This document shows positions 9,794 through 18,123 of a stretch of 64,000 nucleotides of DNA, piece after piece (within the stretch, counting starts at the first letter, position 1; each line of letters starts with the position of its first letter). The translations under genes were made by a program, and so were the position numbers. The stretch is from Calditrichota bacterium (GTDB lineage Bacteria; Zhuqueibacterota; Zhuqueibacteria; Zhuqueibacterales; Geothermadaptataceae): the NCBI GenBank assembly GCA_008501765.1, contig QQUE01000002.1, positions 990,336 through 1,054,335 of the forward strand, in the 5' to 3' direction. Below the pieces are notes generated by a model. It saw only the letters and a program-made list of their open reading frames with translations, had not been told where the DNA came from and did not search any database.

Positions 9794-11182
9794 TTAGGGC
9801 GATTCAAGTTGCGTTAGGGGGCTTCGCAACACCGCATCAACGACTTGTGGATGGAATTGCTTTCCCCTGTTTGCTGCCAGAATATTATAGGCTGTTTTTA
9901 TCATGCGTTTTTTTTTGTACGGCCTGTCGGTAGTAATTGTATCCAGAGCGTCTGCTGCACAAATGATAGCGCCGAGAATCGGTATTTCCTCACCTTTTAA
10001 ACCCATCGGATAACCGGATCCATCATACCATTCGTGATGTGTTTTTACTGCTTGGATGACCTGATCGAGCCGGCTGATTGGTGTTAAAATTTTTGCTCCT
10101 TTTTCAGGATGTGTTTGCAAAATTTGAAATTCCTCGTCGGTTAATTTCCCGGGTTTTTGCAGCAATTCATCGGGGATGCCGATTTTACCGATATCATGCA
10201 GGCTGCCAGCGATAACCAATTGTTCCAATTGATCTGTATCCAGATTGAGCCGTTCGCCAATTTCACGGGCAATTAATGAGACGCGCTGCGAGTGGCCGTG
10301 GGTGTAGGGATCTTTCTCATCCAACGTGAAGGCCAATGTTTTTATCGTATTTAAAAAGAGTTCTTCGACTTCGTTTATTAATGCCGAATTATCCATTGCA
10401 GTGGTAAATTGGGACGCCAGAATTGCGGCCATGTCAATATCTGCCTTTGAAAACCCTGTCTCGGAATCAGTGAGTAGTTCAAGAACGCATTTTTCGTTAT
10501 TGGCCATATTGAACGGCACTGAAATGAGCGTAGCCGAGTCGTTTTTATTTATGACGTTATGGAAAGTCAAAGATTCGGAAAGGCTGTCCTGTTTGCTTTT
10601 GGAAGGCAGCAGATGTTCTTCAATTTCTAAGATTGGTTCTTTCGTCACCGGATCCAGGTGGTAAATCTTCCCGGTTGCAGCTCCGGTTTCATGAATTGCT
10701 GCCTGGAGAACGATTTCATGTAATTTTACCGGATCATGAATTGTGGCTATTTTTTCTGATGCCCGCATCAAATTGACAATGGATTGCAAGCGGAAGTTTT
10801 CTTTTTTTAAGCGCTCTTTTTCGATGAGATTTTTAACGACGAGTTTAAATTCCTGAACATGGAATGGTTTGTGGATGAAATTTCCTGCCCCCTCGCGCAC
10901 GGCCTGAACCGCTGTATTAACCGTTGCATAAGCCGTCATTACAATCACCGGGATTTCCGGAATTATCTCTTTAGCCTTGTGCATTAATTCAAGTCCGGTC
11001 ATGGTCGGCATTTTTATATCGGTGATGAGCAGCCCGTACTCCTCAGCGGCGAGCAATTCAAGGCCTTCGTGGGGATTTGTCGTCCATTTAACCACTGGAA
11101 ATTCAGTATTTAGACTTGAATAGCAAAGACGACAAATGGCTTCTTCATCATCAACAATCAGTATCGCATTCTTATTGAACAC
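9794..11182 (-). CDS. Response regulator with GAF and HD-GYP domains (cyclic-di-GMP phosphodiesterase type)
   Basis: The 462-residue protein has an N-terminal receiver domain (residues about 5-120) with acidic VDDEE and phosphoacceptor Asp in LLITDIKMP. A GAF-like segment (about 145-275) follows, then a C-terminal HD-GYP domain. The catalytic set is visible: HGHSQRVS, HDIGKIGIP and the diagnostic HHEWYDGSGYP. HD-GYP enzymes split cyclic-di-GMP, so it should link a phosphorelay to lower second-messenger levels. It lies 35 bp downstream of a receiver-histidine kinase gene on the same strand, which probably signals to it. No DNA-binding domain is present. Confidence 0.93.
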   Translation of the reverse strand: MFNKNAILIVDDEEAICRLCYSSLNTEFPVVKWTTNPHEGLELLAAEEYGLLITDIKMPTMTGLELMHKAKEIIPEIPVIVMTAYATVNTAVQAVREGAGNFIHKPFHVQEFKLVVKNLIEKERLKKENFRLQSIVNLMRASEKIATIHDPVKLHEIVLQAAIHETGAATGKIYHLDPVTKEPILEIEEHLLPSKSKQDSLSESLTFHNVINKNDSATLISVPFNMANNEKCVLELLTDSETGFSKADIDMAAILASQFTTAMDNSALINEVEELFLNTIKTLAFTLDEKDPYTHGHSQRVSLIAREIGERLNLDTDQLEQLVIAGSLHDIGKIGIPDELLQKPGKLTDEEFQILQTHPEKGAKILTPISRLDQVIQAVKTHHEWYDGSGYPMGLKGEEIPILGAIICAADALDTITTDRPYKKKRMIKTAYNILAANRGKQFHPQVVDAVLRSPLTQLESP

Positions 11183-11217
11183 AACGTAATTCCGGCCAAT
11201 TAATTCGACTTGTCAAT

Positions 11218-12396
11218 TTACATGGCATCCCCCTTAAATTCAATTGGTATTGCAACCGCAAAGACAGATCCTTCTCCAACACTGCTCTCAACTTTGATTT
11301 CTCCACCGTGCGCTTTAACGATCTCTTTTACCTGTGTCAGGCCAATACCGAGTCCGCCACCTTTAAAACTCGTTTCTCCGGAACTGTGGTAATCCGAATG
11401 TTGAACCTCGTAAAAGGGTTCAAAAATTTTGCCTTGTTCGGAGTGGGGAATGCCAATTCCGGTATCTTTAACAATAATGTGACATTGGTTATCAACTGTT
11501 GTAATTTGAACGGTAATTTGGCCTTCATCATTTGTGAACTTAATTGCATTTTTAATAAGTTCAGTTAACATTGCTTTCAGTTTTAATCTATCGGCTGTTA
11601 AAACAAGGCCGTTAGAATAATTATCAATTTCCAGTGATAAATGCCGTTCTTCAAGAGCCAGTCTAAAAGCTGATTTAATTTGTTGCAACAATTCGGCTGG
11701 TTTCACATCTTCAATGTTTAATTCGATTTCCTTTTGTCGGAATCGAACCACATCAAACATGCTGTTCACCAACTCCTCCAAATCAAAAATAGCATTGTTA
11801 ATAATATTTTTACATTCCGCGATTTCTTCCTGACTCATCTCATTGATGAAGTCATCATTTAAAATGTTAAAATACCCCTTGATATGACCGATAGGTGTTC
11901 GCAGTTCATGGGAAGTGATGGCAAGAAATTTTTCTTTAATATCTTTTAACTCCATCAACTTTTTATTTGTATGCCGGAGTTCTTCAATTTCATGATTTAA
12001 ATTTATTTTATCGATGCACTTGTTTATGGCCACCCGTATTTGATCCGTCGATAGTGGCTTGAGAATAAAATCTGCAGCGCCTGCTTTCATCGCTTCGATG
12101 GCATATTCTATGGTCGCGTAACCTGTCATCATAAGAACTTCGATGTGCGGCCAGTCTCGCTTCACTTCTCTCAATACAGTTTGGCCGTCCATATTTGGCA
12201 TTTTTAAATCGGTGATAACGATATCTATTTTGCTGTTGGAGCGCAGAATCTCAAGTCCCTGAAATCCGCTTTCGGCTGAATGAACAACATGACCGGCTTT
12301 GATTAATACAAATTTGCAGACTTTGCGGACTGTTTCCTCATCATCGATAATCAAGATGGAATAGCTGGTTTTTTCTTTGCTTTCGGGTGTGTGCAT
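11218..12396 (-). CDS. Receiver-histidine kinase (N-terminal REC, HisKA, HATPase_c)
   Basis: The 392-residue soluble protein has a receiver domain first (IDDEE acidic pocket, phosphoacceptor in DIVITDLKMPNMDG). A short coiled linker leads to HisKA with the phosphorylatable His in ITSHELRTPIGH. A complete HATPase_c follows, with N-box NAIKFT, G1 DTGIGIP and G2 GGGLGIGL. There is no membrane segment, so it must sense through another protein's phosphorylation of its REC domain. Reversed hybrids of this kind act as mid-chain kinases. It precedes and probably partners the HD-GYP regulator 35 bp downstream. Confidence 0.93.
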   Translation of the reverse strand: MHTPESKEKTSYSILIIDDEETVRKVCKFVLIKAGHVVHSAESGFQGLEILRSNSKIDIVITDLKMPNMDGQTVLREVKRDWPHIEVLMMTGYATIEYAIEAMKAGAADFILKPLSTDQIRVAINKCIDKINLNHEIEELRHTNKKLMELKDIKEKFLAITSHELRTPIGHIKGYFNILNDDFINEMSQEEIAECKNIINNAIFDLEELVNSMFDVVRFRQKEIELNIEDVKPAELLQQIKSAFRLALEERHLSLEIDNYSNGLVLTADRLKLKAMLTELIKNAIKFTNDEGQITVQITTVDNQCHIIVKDTGIGIPHSEQGKIFEPFYEVQHSDYHSSGETSFKGGGLGIGLTQVKEIVKAHGGEIKVESSVGEGSVFAVAIPIEFKGDAM

Positions 12397-12700
12397 TTTT
12401 TCTAGTCAGGTTTTGAATATGGAGTGAGACAATTCTCAAAAAAGAGTGCTATACTAATAAAATCAACTGTCAAATAAAAAAACTTTCGTACTATTTATAT
12501 TAAATATTAATAACATAATACACGGATATAAGCCACGAAAAATACTTTCATCTAATTATACATTTTTTCAAATCAAAACTGGTGATCCAGATTTTCTAAA
12601 AATTGGTTTTAGGCAGCCAGTTTTTGTTCTATATTATCACTTCGCAATTAAATTGAAGATGGCTGGTGATGGATGAATTTTTTCAGATTTGGAGGTAGTT
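12397..12700. other. Divergent intergenic region, AT-rich
   Basis: This is the promoter space between the kinase (minus) and the GH78-type gene (plus). A minus-strand TTGACA hexamer lies at 12468-12473, but the nearest TATAGC (12448-12453) is only 14 bp away, so it is a poor match. A strong GGAGGT ribosome site for the plus gene is at 12691-12696. No other gene is seen. Confidence 0.5.
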
Positions 12701-14833
12701 ATGGGTTTAAAACGCAGTTTGATGGTATTCTCTATCCTCTTTTTTCTAAGTATAGCCTCAATTACCGTATATGCAAATGAAAAACCACAAACTTTAACAA
12801 TTGAGTTTTTACGCGGTCAAAATTTAGCCAATATCCGGGATTTTCAGCCAGAATTCGGATGGGTTTTGCCTTCAACTGCTGCAGATAATTCCCAGACAGC
12901 CTATCGTATTCTCGTTGCCAGCACGCTGCCGCTTCTTCGAAAGAACAAAGGAGATATGTGGGACAGTGGAAAAATTGTATCTCCAGAAATAGTTAATATT
13001 GAATATAACGGAAAAAGTCTAGAAAGTAACCACACATATTTCTGGAAAGTAAAAATGTGGGACTCAAAGAATACGGCCAGCTCATGGTCAAGCTACCAGG
13101 CATTTTCCCTGGCAGATACGGTCAAAGAATACCAAACCTCACGACATGCTTTGCAACAATCAAAAATTTACCCACATAAAATTATTGAAAAAAAATCAGG
13201 CCATTATTTGGTGGATTTTGGTAAATCAGCATTTGGTTTCCTGAAGATAGAAACAGCTTCACCAGAGGGCGTGCCGCCTTTTGAAGTCCATTTTGGAGAA
13301 CGCGGCAGCGAGGATGGTGTAAATCGAAGTCCGGGTGGCACCGTTCGCTATTATAAAGTTTTGCAGGAAGCGATGCCCGGATTGCATGCATACGAAATTC
13401 ACCCGCCAAGAAATGATCGCAACACACGGGAACATGCAATAAAATTGCCTGAAGAAGTGGGTATCGTCGCGCCATTTCGTTATGTTGAACTCATTAATTT
13501 TCCATCACAGCTCAAAAAAGATCAGATTCAACAAATAACCGTACATTATCCTTTTGATGAGAATGCCGCCAGTTTTCACTCCGATAACAAGATTCTGAAT
13601 CAGGTTTGGGACCTTTGTAAATATAGTATGAAAGCGACAAGTTTTACAGGGATTTATGTCGATGGCGACCGTGAGCGAATTCCCTATGAAGCGGATGCTT
13701 ACATAAATCAACTGTCCCATTATGCTGTTGACAGAGAGTATAGTATTGCCCGTTTCAGCCACGAATATCTCCTGTCACATCCGACATGGCCGACGGAATG
13801 GAAACAGCATTCGATTCTGATGGCATGGGCGGATTACATGTATACCGGCAATAACGAGTCACTTGTGGCAAACTATGACTTGCTTAAATCACAAAAAACT
13901 CTGGAAAAATTTGCCCGGGAAGATGGCTTGCTCAACACGCGTGGGCTGAAAGACATTGTCGATTGGCCACGCGGTGAACGGGATAATTATGATTTCCGGG
14001 AAGTGAATACGGTGGTGAATGCATTTTATTATCAAACGCTGCTGCACATGGCTGACCTGGCGAAAGGCATTAACAACGACGATGATTTTTTTTATTATCG
14101 CAATAAAGCGGCTCAGTTGAAAAAAGTTTTCAATGCTGTTCTTTTCGATAAAAAACGCGGCATTTATATTGACGGGGAAGGTTCGACACATGCATCTCTG
14201 CACGCGAACATGATGCCGCTTGCGTTTGAGATCGTTCCGCCGGAGCGGATTGAACGTGTTGCCGATTTTTTAGTCTCACGCGGCATGGCGTGCAGTGTTT
14301 ATGGTGCGCAATACCTGTTGGAGGCACTCTTTAAAAGCGGGCGGGCGGATATGGCGCTGCAGCGGATGACCTCGACCGACCTTCGCAGTTGGTACAATAT
14401 GATACGGGTAGGCTCGACAATTACGCTGGAAGCCTGGGACAACGAATTCAAGCCAAATCAGGACTGGAACCATGCCTGGGGAGCGGCGCCGGCAAATATC
14501 ATTTCGCGATTTGTATTGGGGGTGCAGCCATTAGAGCCGGGATTCAAAAAAGTTCTCATTCATCCACAGCCGGGAGGTCTCAAGAATGTTTCGGCGAAAG
14601 TTCCAACGATTCGCGGTACAATTCATGTTAAATTTGAGCATGAGCCAGAGAACCTATTAAATTTGACAATTACAATTCCAGGCACAATGACTGCACGGGT
14701 TGGTTTGCCATGGGTTAATACGCCGCCCCGCTATATTCTGCTCAATGGCTCACGTGTTAAAGGCGAAATTATTAAAAATACTATTTTTCTAGATGATATC
14801 GGACCGGGCAAGCATTTTTTGTCTCTGGAATAA
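12701..14833 (+). CDS. Exported GH78-type alpha-L-rhamnosidase homologue
   Basis: The 710-residue protein starts at the ATG at 12701, 4 bp after GGAGGT. Residues 1-25 are a signal peptide ending near ITVYANE. An N-terminal fibronectin-like part (GDMWDSGKIVS, HTYFWKVKMWD) is typical of GH78 enzymes. The alpha-toroid catalytic part carries DGDRERIPYEADA, corresponding to the acidic general-acid loop, and TLEAWDNEF near the second catalytic Glu. A C-terminal beta-sandwich (PLEPGFKKVLIHPQPGGL) closes it. The family removes terminal rhamnose from glycans. It is shorter than many GH78 proteins, so the substrate may differ. A POT transporter follows on the same strand. Confidence 0.82.
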   Translation: MGLKRSLMVFSILFFLSIASITVYANEKPQTLTIEFLRGQNLANIRDFQPEFGWVLPSTAADNSQTAYRILVASTLPLLRKNKGDMWDSGKIVSPEIVNIEYNGKSLESNHTYFWKVKMWDSKNTASSWSSYQAFSLADTVKEYQTSRHALQQSKIYPHKIIEKKSGHYLVDFGKSAFGFLKIETASPEGVPPFEVHFGERGSEDGVNRSPGGTVRYYKVLQEAMPGLHAYEIHPPRNDRNTREHAIKLPEEVGIVAPFRYVELINFPSQLKKDQIQQITVHYPFDENAASFHSDNKILNQVWDLCKYSMKATSFTGIYVDGDRERIPYEADAYINQLSHYAVDREYSIARFSHEYLLSHPTWPTEWKQHSILMAWADYMYTGNNESLVANYDLLKSQKTLEKFAREDGLLNTRGLKDIVDWPRGERDNYDFREVNTVVNAFYYQTLLHMADLAKGINNDDDFFYYRNKAAQLKKVFNAVLFDKKRGIYIDGEGSTHASLHANMMPLAFEIVPPERIERVADFLVSRGMACSVYGAQYLLEALFKSGRADMALQRMTSTDLRSWYNMIRVGSTITLEAWDNEFKPNQDWNHAWGAAPANIISRFVLGVQPLEPGFKKVLIHPQPGGLKNVSAKVPTIRGTIHVKFEHEPENLLNLTITIPGTMTARVGLPWVNTPPRYILLNGSRVKGEIIKNTIFLDDIGPGKHFLSLE

Positions 14834-14970
14834 ACAGGGCTCTGTAATTCAAAAAAGAAGATTCAGCGAGGGTAAAAATGCCCTTTGCATTCGCTGGAGC
14901 GATTGTTATATTGAATAACAAATTATTAACTATCTAATTGCCTGATTTTAAACGTTTCATGGAGGTGTAA

Positions 14971-16419
14971 ATGTTTAAAGAGCATCCACGGGGGTTGCAA
15001 GTTCTGTTTCTAACAGAGATGTGGGAACGATTCAGTTATTACGGTATGAGAGCGATTTTAGTTCTTTTTATGACCGCAGCTGTTGCCAGCGGTGGCTTGG
15101 GAATTGACAGCGCCAATGCGACTGCGATTTACGGCCTTTACACTTTTGGCGTTTATGCGATGGCGCTGCCAGGTGGCTGGGTTGCCGATCGAATTATGGG
15201 ACAAAAGCGCTCCGTTTTGATTGGTGGGATACTAATTGCACTCGGTAACTTCTCATTAGCAGTTCCCGGAATGCCCACATTTTATCTGGGATTGGTGCTT
15301 GTTATTTTTGGAACCGGAATGTTAAAACCAAATGTGAGTGCGATCGTCGGGGAACTTTACCCCGAAGGTGGCGCTCGCCGTGATGCTGGATTTTCTATTT
15401 TTTATATGGGAATCAATGTTGGTGCCGTGCTTGGCCAGTTTATCTGTGCCTGGGTCGGTGAGAAAATTGACTGGCATTTAGGCTTTCTCGCCGCAGGAAT
15501 TGGTATGACCCTCGGTGTGATTCAGTTTATGAGCCGTGGCAAATGGCTTGGAGATGCGGGAACGATAAAAGGTGAAGAGGCCTCTGAAAATATGATCAGC
15601 AAAGCCAAACGTCAGTTCTTGATGGGCATTGGCGTGACCGTGGTCATTGTCATCGGATTGGTTCTTTATTATCAAGCTGCCGGTAGTTTTAATATTGTGA
15701 GTTTTGCTGAGGGAACCGGCTTTATTTTATTAGCAGTGGCGATTCTCTATTTTATTGCCATCATTATTTTTGCCTGTAAAGATGGGGATGAAAGAAAACG
15801 CGTGGGCATGATAACAATCTTATTTCTCGGGGCGATTGTTTTCTTTGGTGGCTTCGAACAGGCTGGTTCATCGATGAATCTTTTCGCACGAGATTTTACC
15901 GATCGTGTCGTTTTTGGTTGGGAAGTGCCAACCGGGTGGTTGCAAAATATTAATCCGCTCTTCATCGTAACTTTGGCCCCTGTAATCGGTGCGCTTTGGG
16001 TAAAATTAGGAGATAAAAATCCTTCGATCCCTGTGAAGTTTGGCCTTGGACTTATCCTGTTGGGCGCCGGATTTTTCGTCCTCGCCTGGGGATCAATGTT
16101 CGTCGAAGCTGGCAAAGTGAACCCAATGTGGCTGATCGTGACCTATTTCTTTCATACGGTCGGCGAACTTTGTTTAAGTCCGGTGGGATTGAGCAGTATC
16201 ACAAAACTGTCGCCGCAACGCCTTGTCGGACAGATGATGGGCACATGGTTTATGGGTGCGGCGCTCGGTAATCTCATCGCTGGGCTCGTGGCTGGTTATA
16301 TTGAAAGCTTCCCACAATATTTGCTTTTTGCCGTTGTTGGTGGGTTTGTGGCAGTCACCGGATTGATATTTGTCCTTCTCTATAAGCCGATCAAATCGTT
16401 GGCGACTGATATTAATTAA
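14971..16419 (+). CDS. Proton-dependent oligopeptide transporter (POT/PTR2 family)
   Basis: This 482-residue polytopic protein of about 12-14 helices takes up di- and tripeptides with protons. The ExxERFxYYG signature is present as EMWERFSYYGMRAILVLF near the N-terminus, where it couples proton binding. The second PTR2 signature is FSIFYMGINVGAVLGQ. A GGAGGTG ribosome site lies 5 bp before the ATG. It is followed by a strong terminator and then by an M14 peptidase lipoprotein, which suggests a peptide-scavenging context. Confidence 0.95.
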   Translation: MFKEHPRGLQVLFLTEMWERFSYYGMRAILVLFMTAAVASGGLGIDSANATAIYGLYTFGVYAMALPGGWVADRIMGQKRSVLIGGILIALGNFSLAVPGMPTFYLGLVLVIFGTGMLKPNVSAIVGELYPEGGARRDAGFSIFYMGINVGAVLGQFICAWVGEKIDWHLGFLAAGIGMTLGVIQFMSRGKWLGDAGTIKGEEASENMISKAKRQFLMGIGVTVVIVIGLVLYYQAAGSFNIVSFAEGTGFILLAVAILYFIAIIIFACKDGDERKRVGMITILFLGAIVFFGGFEQAGSSMNLFARDFTDRVVFGWEVPTGWLQNINPLFIVTLAPVIGALWVKLGDKNPSIPVKFGLGLILLGAGFFVLAWGSMFVEAGKVNPMWLIVTYFFHTVGELCLSPVGLSSITKLSPQRLVGQMMGTWFMGAALGNLIAGLVAGYIESFPQYLLFAVVGGFVAVTGLIFVLLYKPIKSLATDIN

Positions 16420-16441
16420 GCCCGATGCGCTAAATAAATTG

Positions 16442-16467
16442 CCCCGATTATCGGGGTTTTTTTTTCT
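16442..16467 (+). terminator. Rho-independent terminator after the POT transporter
   Basis: A CCCCGA/TCGGGG stem with a short ATTA loop is followed by about ten T residues, 23 bp after the stop codon. It is a textbook terminator on the plus strand. Confidence 0.9.
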
Positions 16468-16555
16468 CCAGATTGGAATAGCATGTGTCTTTTTTCAATA
16501 ATTCCAATCGGCTTTATTTTTATATTTCAAGTAATAAAAGACATGAGGTTTTGCG

Positions 16556-17785
16556 ATGCAGATGTTATTTAAATTACTGGTTTTACTATTTGTATTTGGC
16601 TGTACACCAAAGAAAAATAATCAACCTGTTTCCTACGATCCTCCAGGTTCTACAGACACAAGAGACAAAGAGATCGTTTCGCAAAACAAAAAGGTCTTTT
16701 ATTTTGAAAGGGGTAAAATATCTTTTAGCAACATGTTTCCGGGAGCCCGATTAAATATGGTTTCTCAGTTAACTGATTCCAGTTTTCAGATAGAAATATC
16801 ACCGGAAAATGCGCCCATAAATAACAGCGCCTGGTACGCATTTCAAGTATGGGCAAAAGCAAACCAAATGATAGAAATCACACTCAAATACCAAAACGGG
16901 TCCCATCGTTATATCCCCAAACTCAGTCCCGATGGTCGGAACTGGTCCCCAATCGAAAATAATTTTTTTAGCAGCGATACAACCGCTGGTACTGCACAAC
17001 TTAAATTACAGGTCGGCCCGCAAAAACTTTGGATCAGCGCTCAGGAGTTAATTACATCTAAAATAATGGCTGACTGGGTTCAAAAACTCGCTCACTTTCA
17101 GTTTGTCGAAACTAAAATAATTGGCGCATCAGTAGAAAACCGGAATATCATCGCTGTTGAAATTACTGAAAATCCCAGCGCACAAAAGCATATCTTAATT
17201 ATTGGGCGGCAGCATCCCCCGGAAGTTACGGGTGCAATCGCCCTGCAGGCATTCCTCGAGCGAATCACAGAGGATGACTCACTCAGCACGTTGTTCCGGC
17301 AGAATTACATTGTCTCAGCAGTTCCAATTGTCAATCCGGATGGTGTTGACGCCGGACAATGGCGGCACAATGTGCACGGTGTTGATTTGAACCGGGATTG
17401 GGTTAATTTTAACCAGATCGAAACACAAATTGTGCGTGATTATTTCCTGCAGAAAACGAAGCAAGCGCAAGAACCTGTTTTTTTCACTTTTGATTTTCAC
17501 TCGACTCAGAAAGATATTTTTTATACACTCAAAGAAAACCTTGCCACGGAACCACCGCGATTAATGGAAAAATGGTTGCAAATAATGGCGGAACGCCTGC
17601 CCGAGGAAACGCTCGATATTCAGCCGTTCGGCCTTGAATCACCGGTTTCAAAAACATGGTTTTATTCGACTTTCAAAGCTCCGAGTATAACTTACGAAGT
17701 CGGGGATGAAGACGATCGGGAGTATATCAAAACAAAAGCCAGGATTGCAGCCGAAGTTTTGATGGAAATTCTTGTTGAGCAGTAA
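16556..17785 (+). CDS. M14-family zinc carboxypeptidase, predicted lipoprotein
   Basis: The 409-residue protein starts at the ATG at 16556 with GAGG a few bases upstream. A short hydrophobic N-terminus ends in the lipobox FGC, predicting a lipid-anchored protein. Residues about 40-170 form a beta-sandwich-like domain of unknown role. The peptidase part carries the zinc ligands HPPE and the later His in FDFHSTQ, the substrate motif NPDGV...DLNRDW, and the catalytic Glu in YEVGDEDD. All catalytic elements are present, so it should be active. The family trims C-terminal residues from peptides or peptidoglycan stems. Its place after the POT transporter supports peptide scavenging. Confidence 0.87.
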   Translation: MQMLFKLLVLLFVFGCTPKKNNQPVSYDPPGSTDTRDKEIVSQNKKVFYFERGKISFSNMFPGARLNMVSQLTDSSFQIEISPENAPINNSAWYAFQVWAKANQMIEITLKYQNGSHRYIPKLSPDGRNWSPIENNFFSSDTTAGTAQLKLQVGPQKLWISAQELITSKIMADWVQKLAHFQFVETKIIGASVENRNIIAVEITENPSAQKHILIIGRQHPPEVTGAIALQAFLERITEDDSLSTLFRQNYIVSAVPIVNPDGVDAGQWRHNVHGVDLNRDWVNFNQIETQIVRDYFLQKTKQAQEPVFFTFDFHSTQKDIFYTLKENLATEPPRLMEKWLQIMAERLPEETLDIQPFGLESPVSKTWFYSTFKAPSITYEVGDEDDREYIKTKARIAAEVLMEILVEQ

Positions 17786-18123
17786 TTTACCGCATGAGTA
17801 CCAGTTGCCTCTCATCACAAAATTCAATTCGAAATATTTCATTTTCTGATATTTAGTAAAATGAACAATCAATGCCTCATCAAATTTTGGGATACATTTC
17901 CAACAAGTCTTTCAAAATCGTATTTTTCCACATTTATGAAATTCTGAATCTGATTGCAGCGCCAGATTTAGGCAGTAATTTTTAATTTTCCATCAATTGG
18001 CCTCGTATTTGCGTTAAATTTTGCGAAATAGCATTGTTATTCGTTTTTGAGGTGAACCATTTTTTTTTAAATAAAAAAAATTCAAAACACAGGTTTATTT
18101 TATTGATGATTAGGTATTCGATA
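17786..18123. other. Intergenic region before the heparinase-like gene
   Basis: It is AT-rich, with no recognised gene or clear terminator. A short segment at about 17999-18030 (TTTGCGTTAAATTTTGCGAAAT) resembles part of the inverted-repeat region near 28050, which may be chance. Confidence 0.4.
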
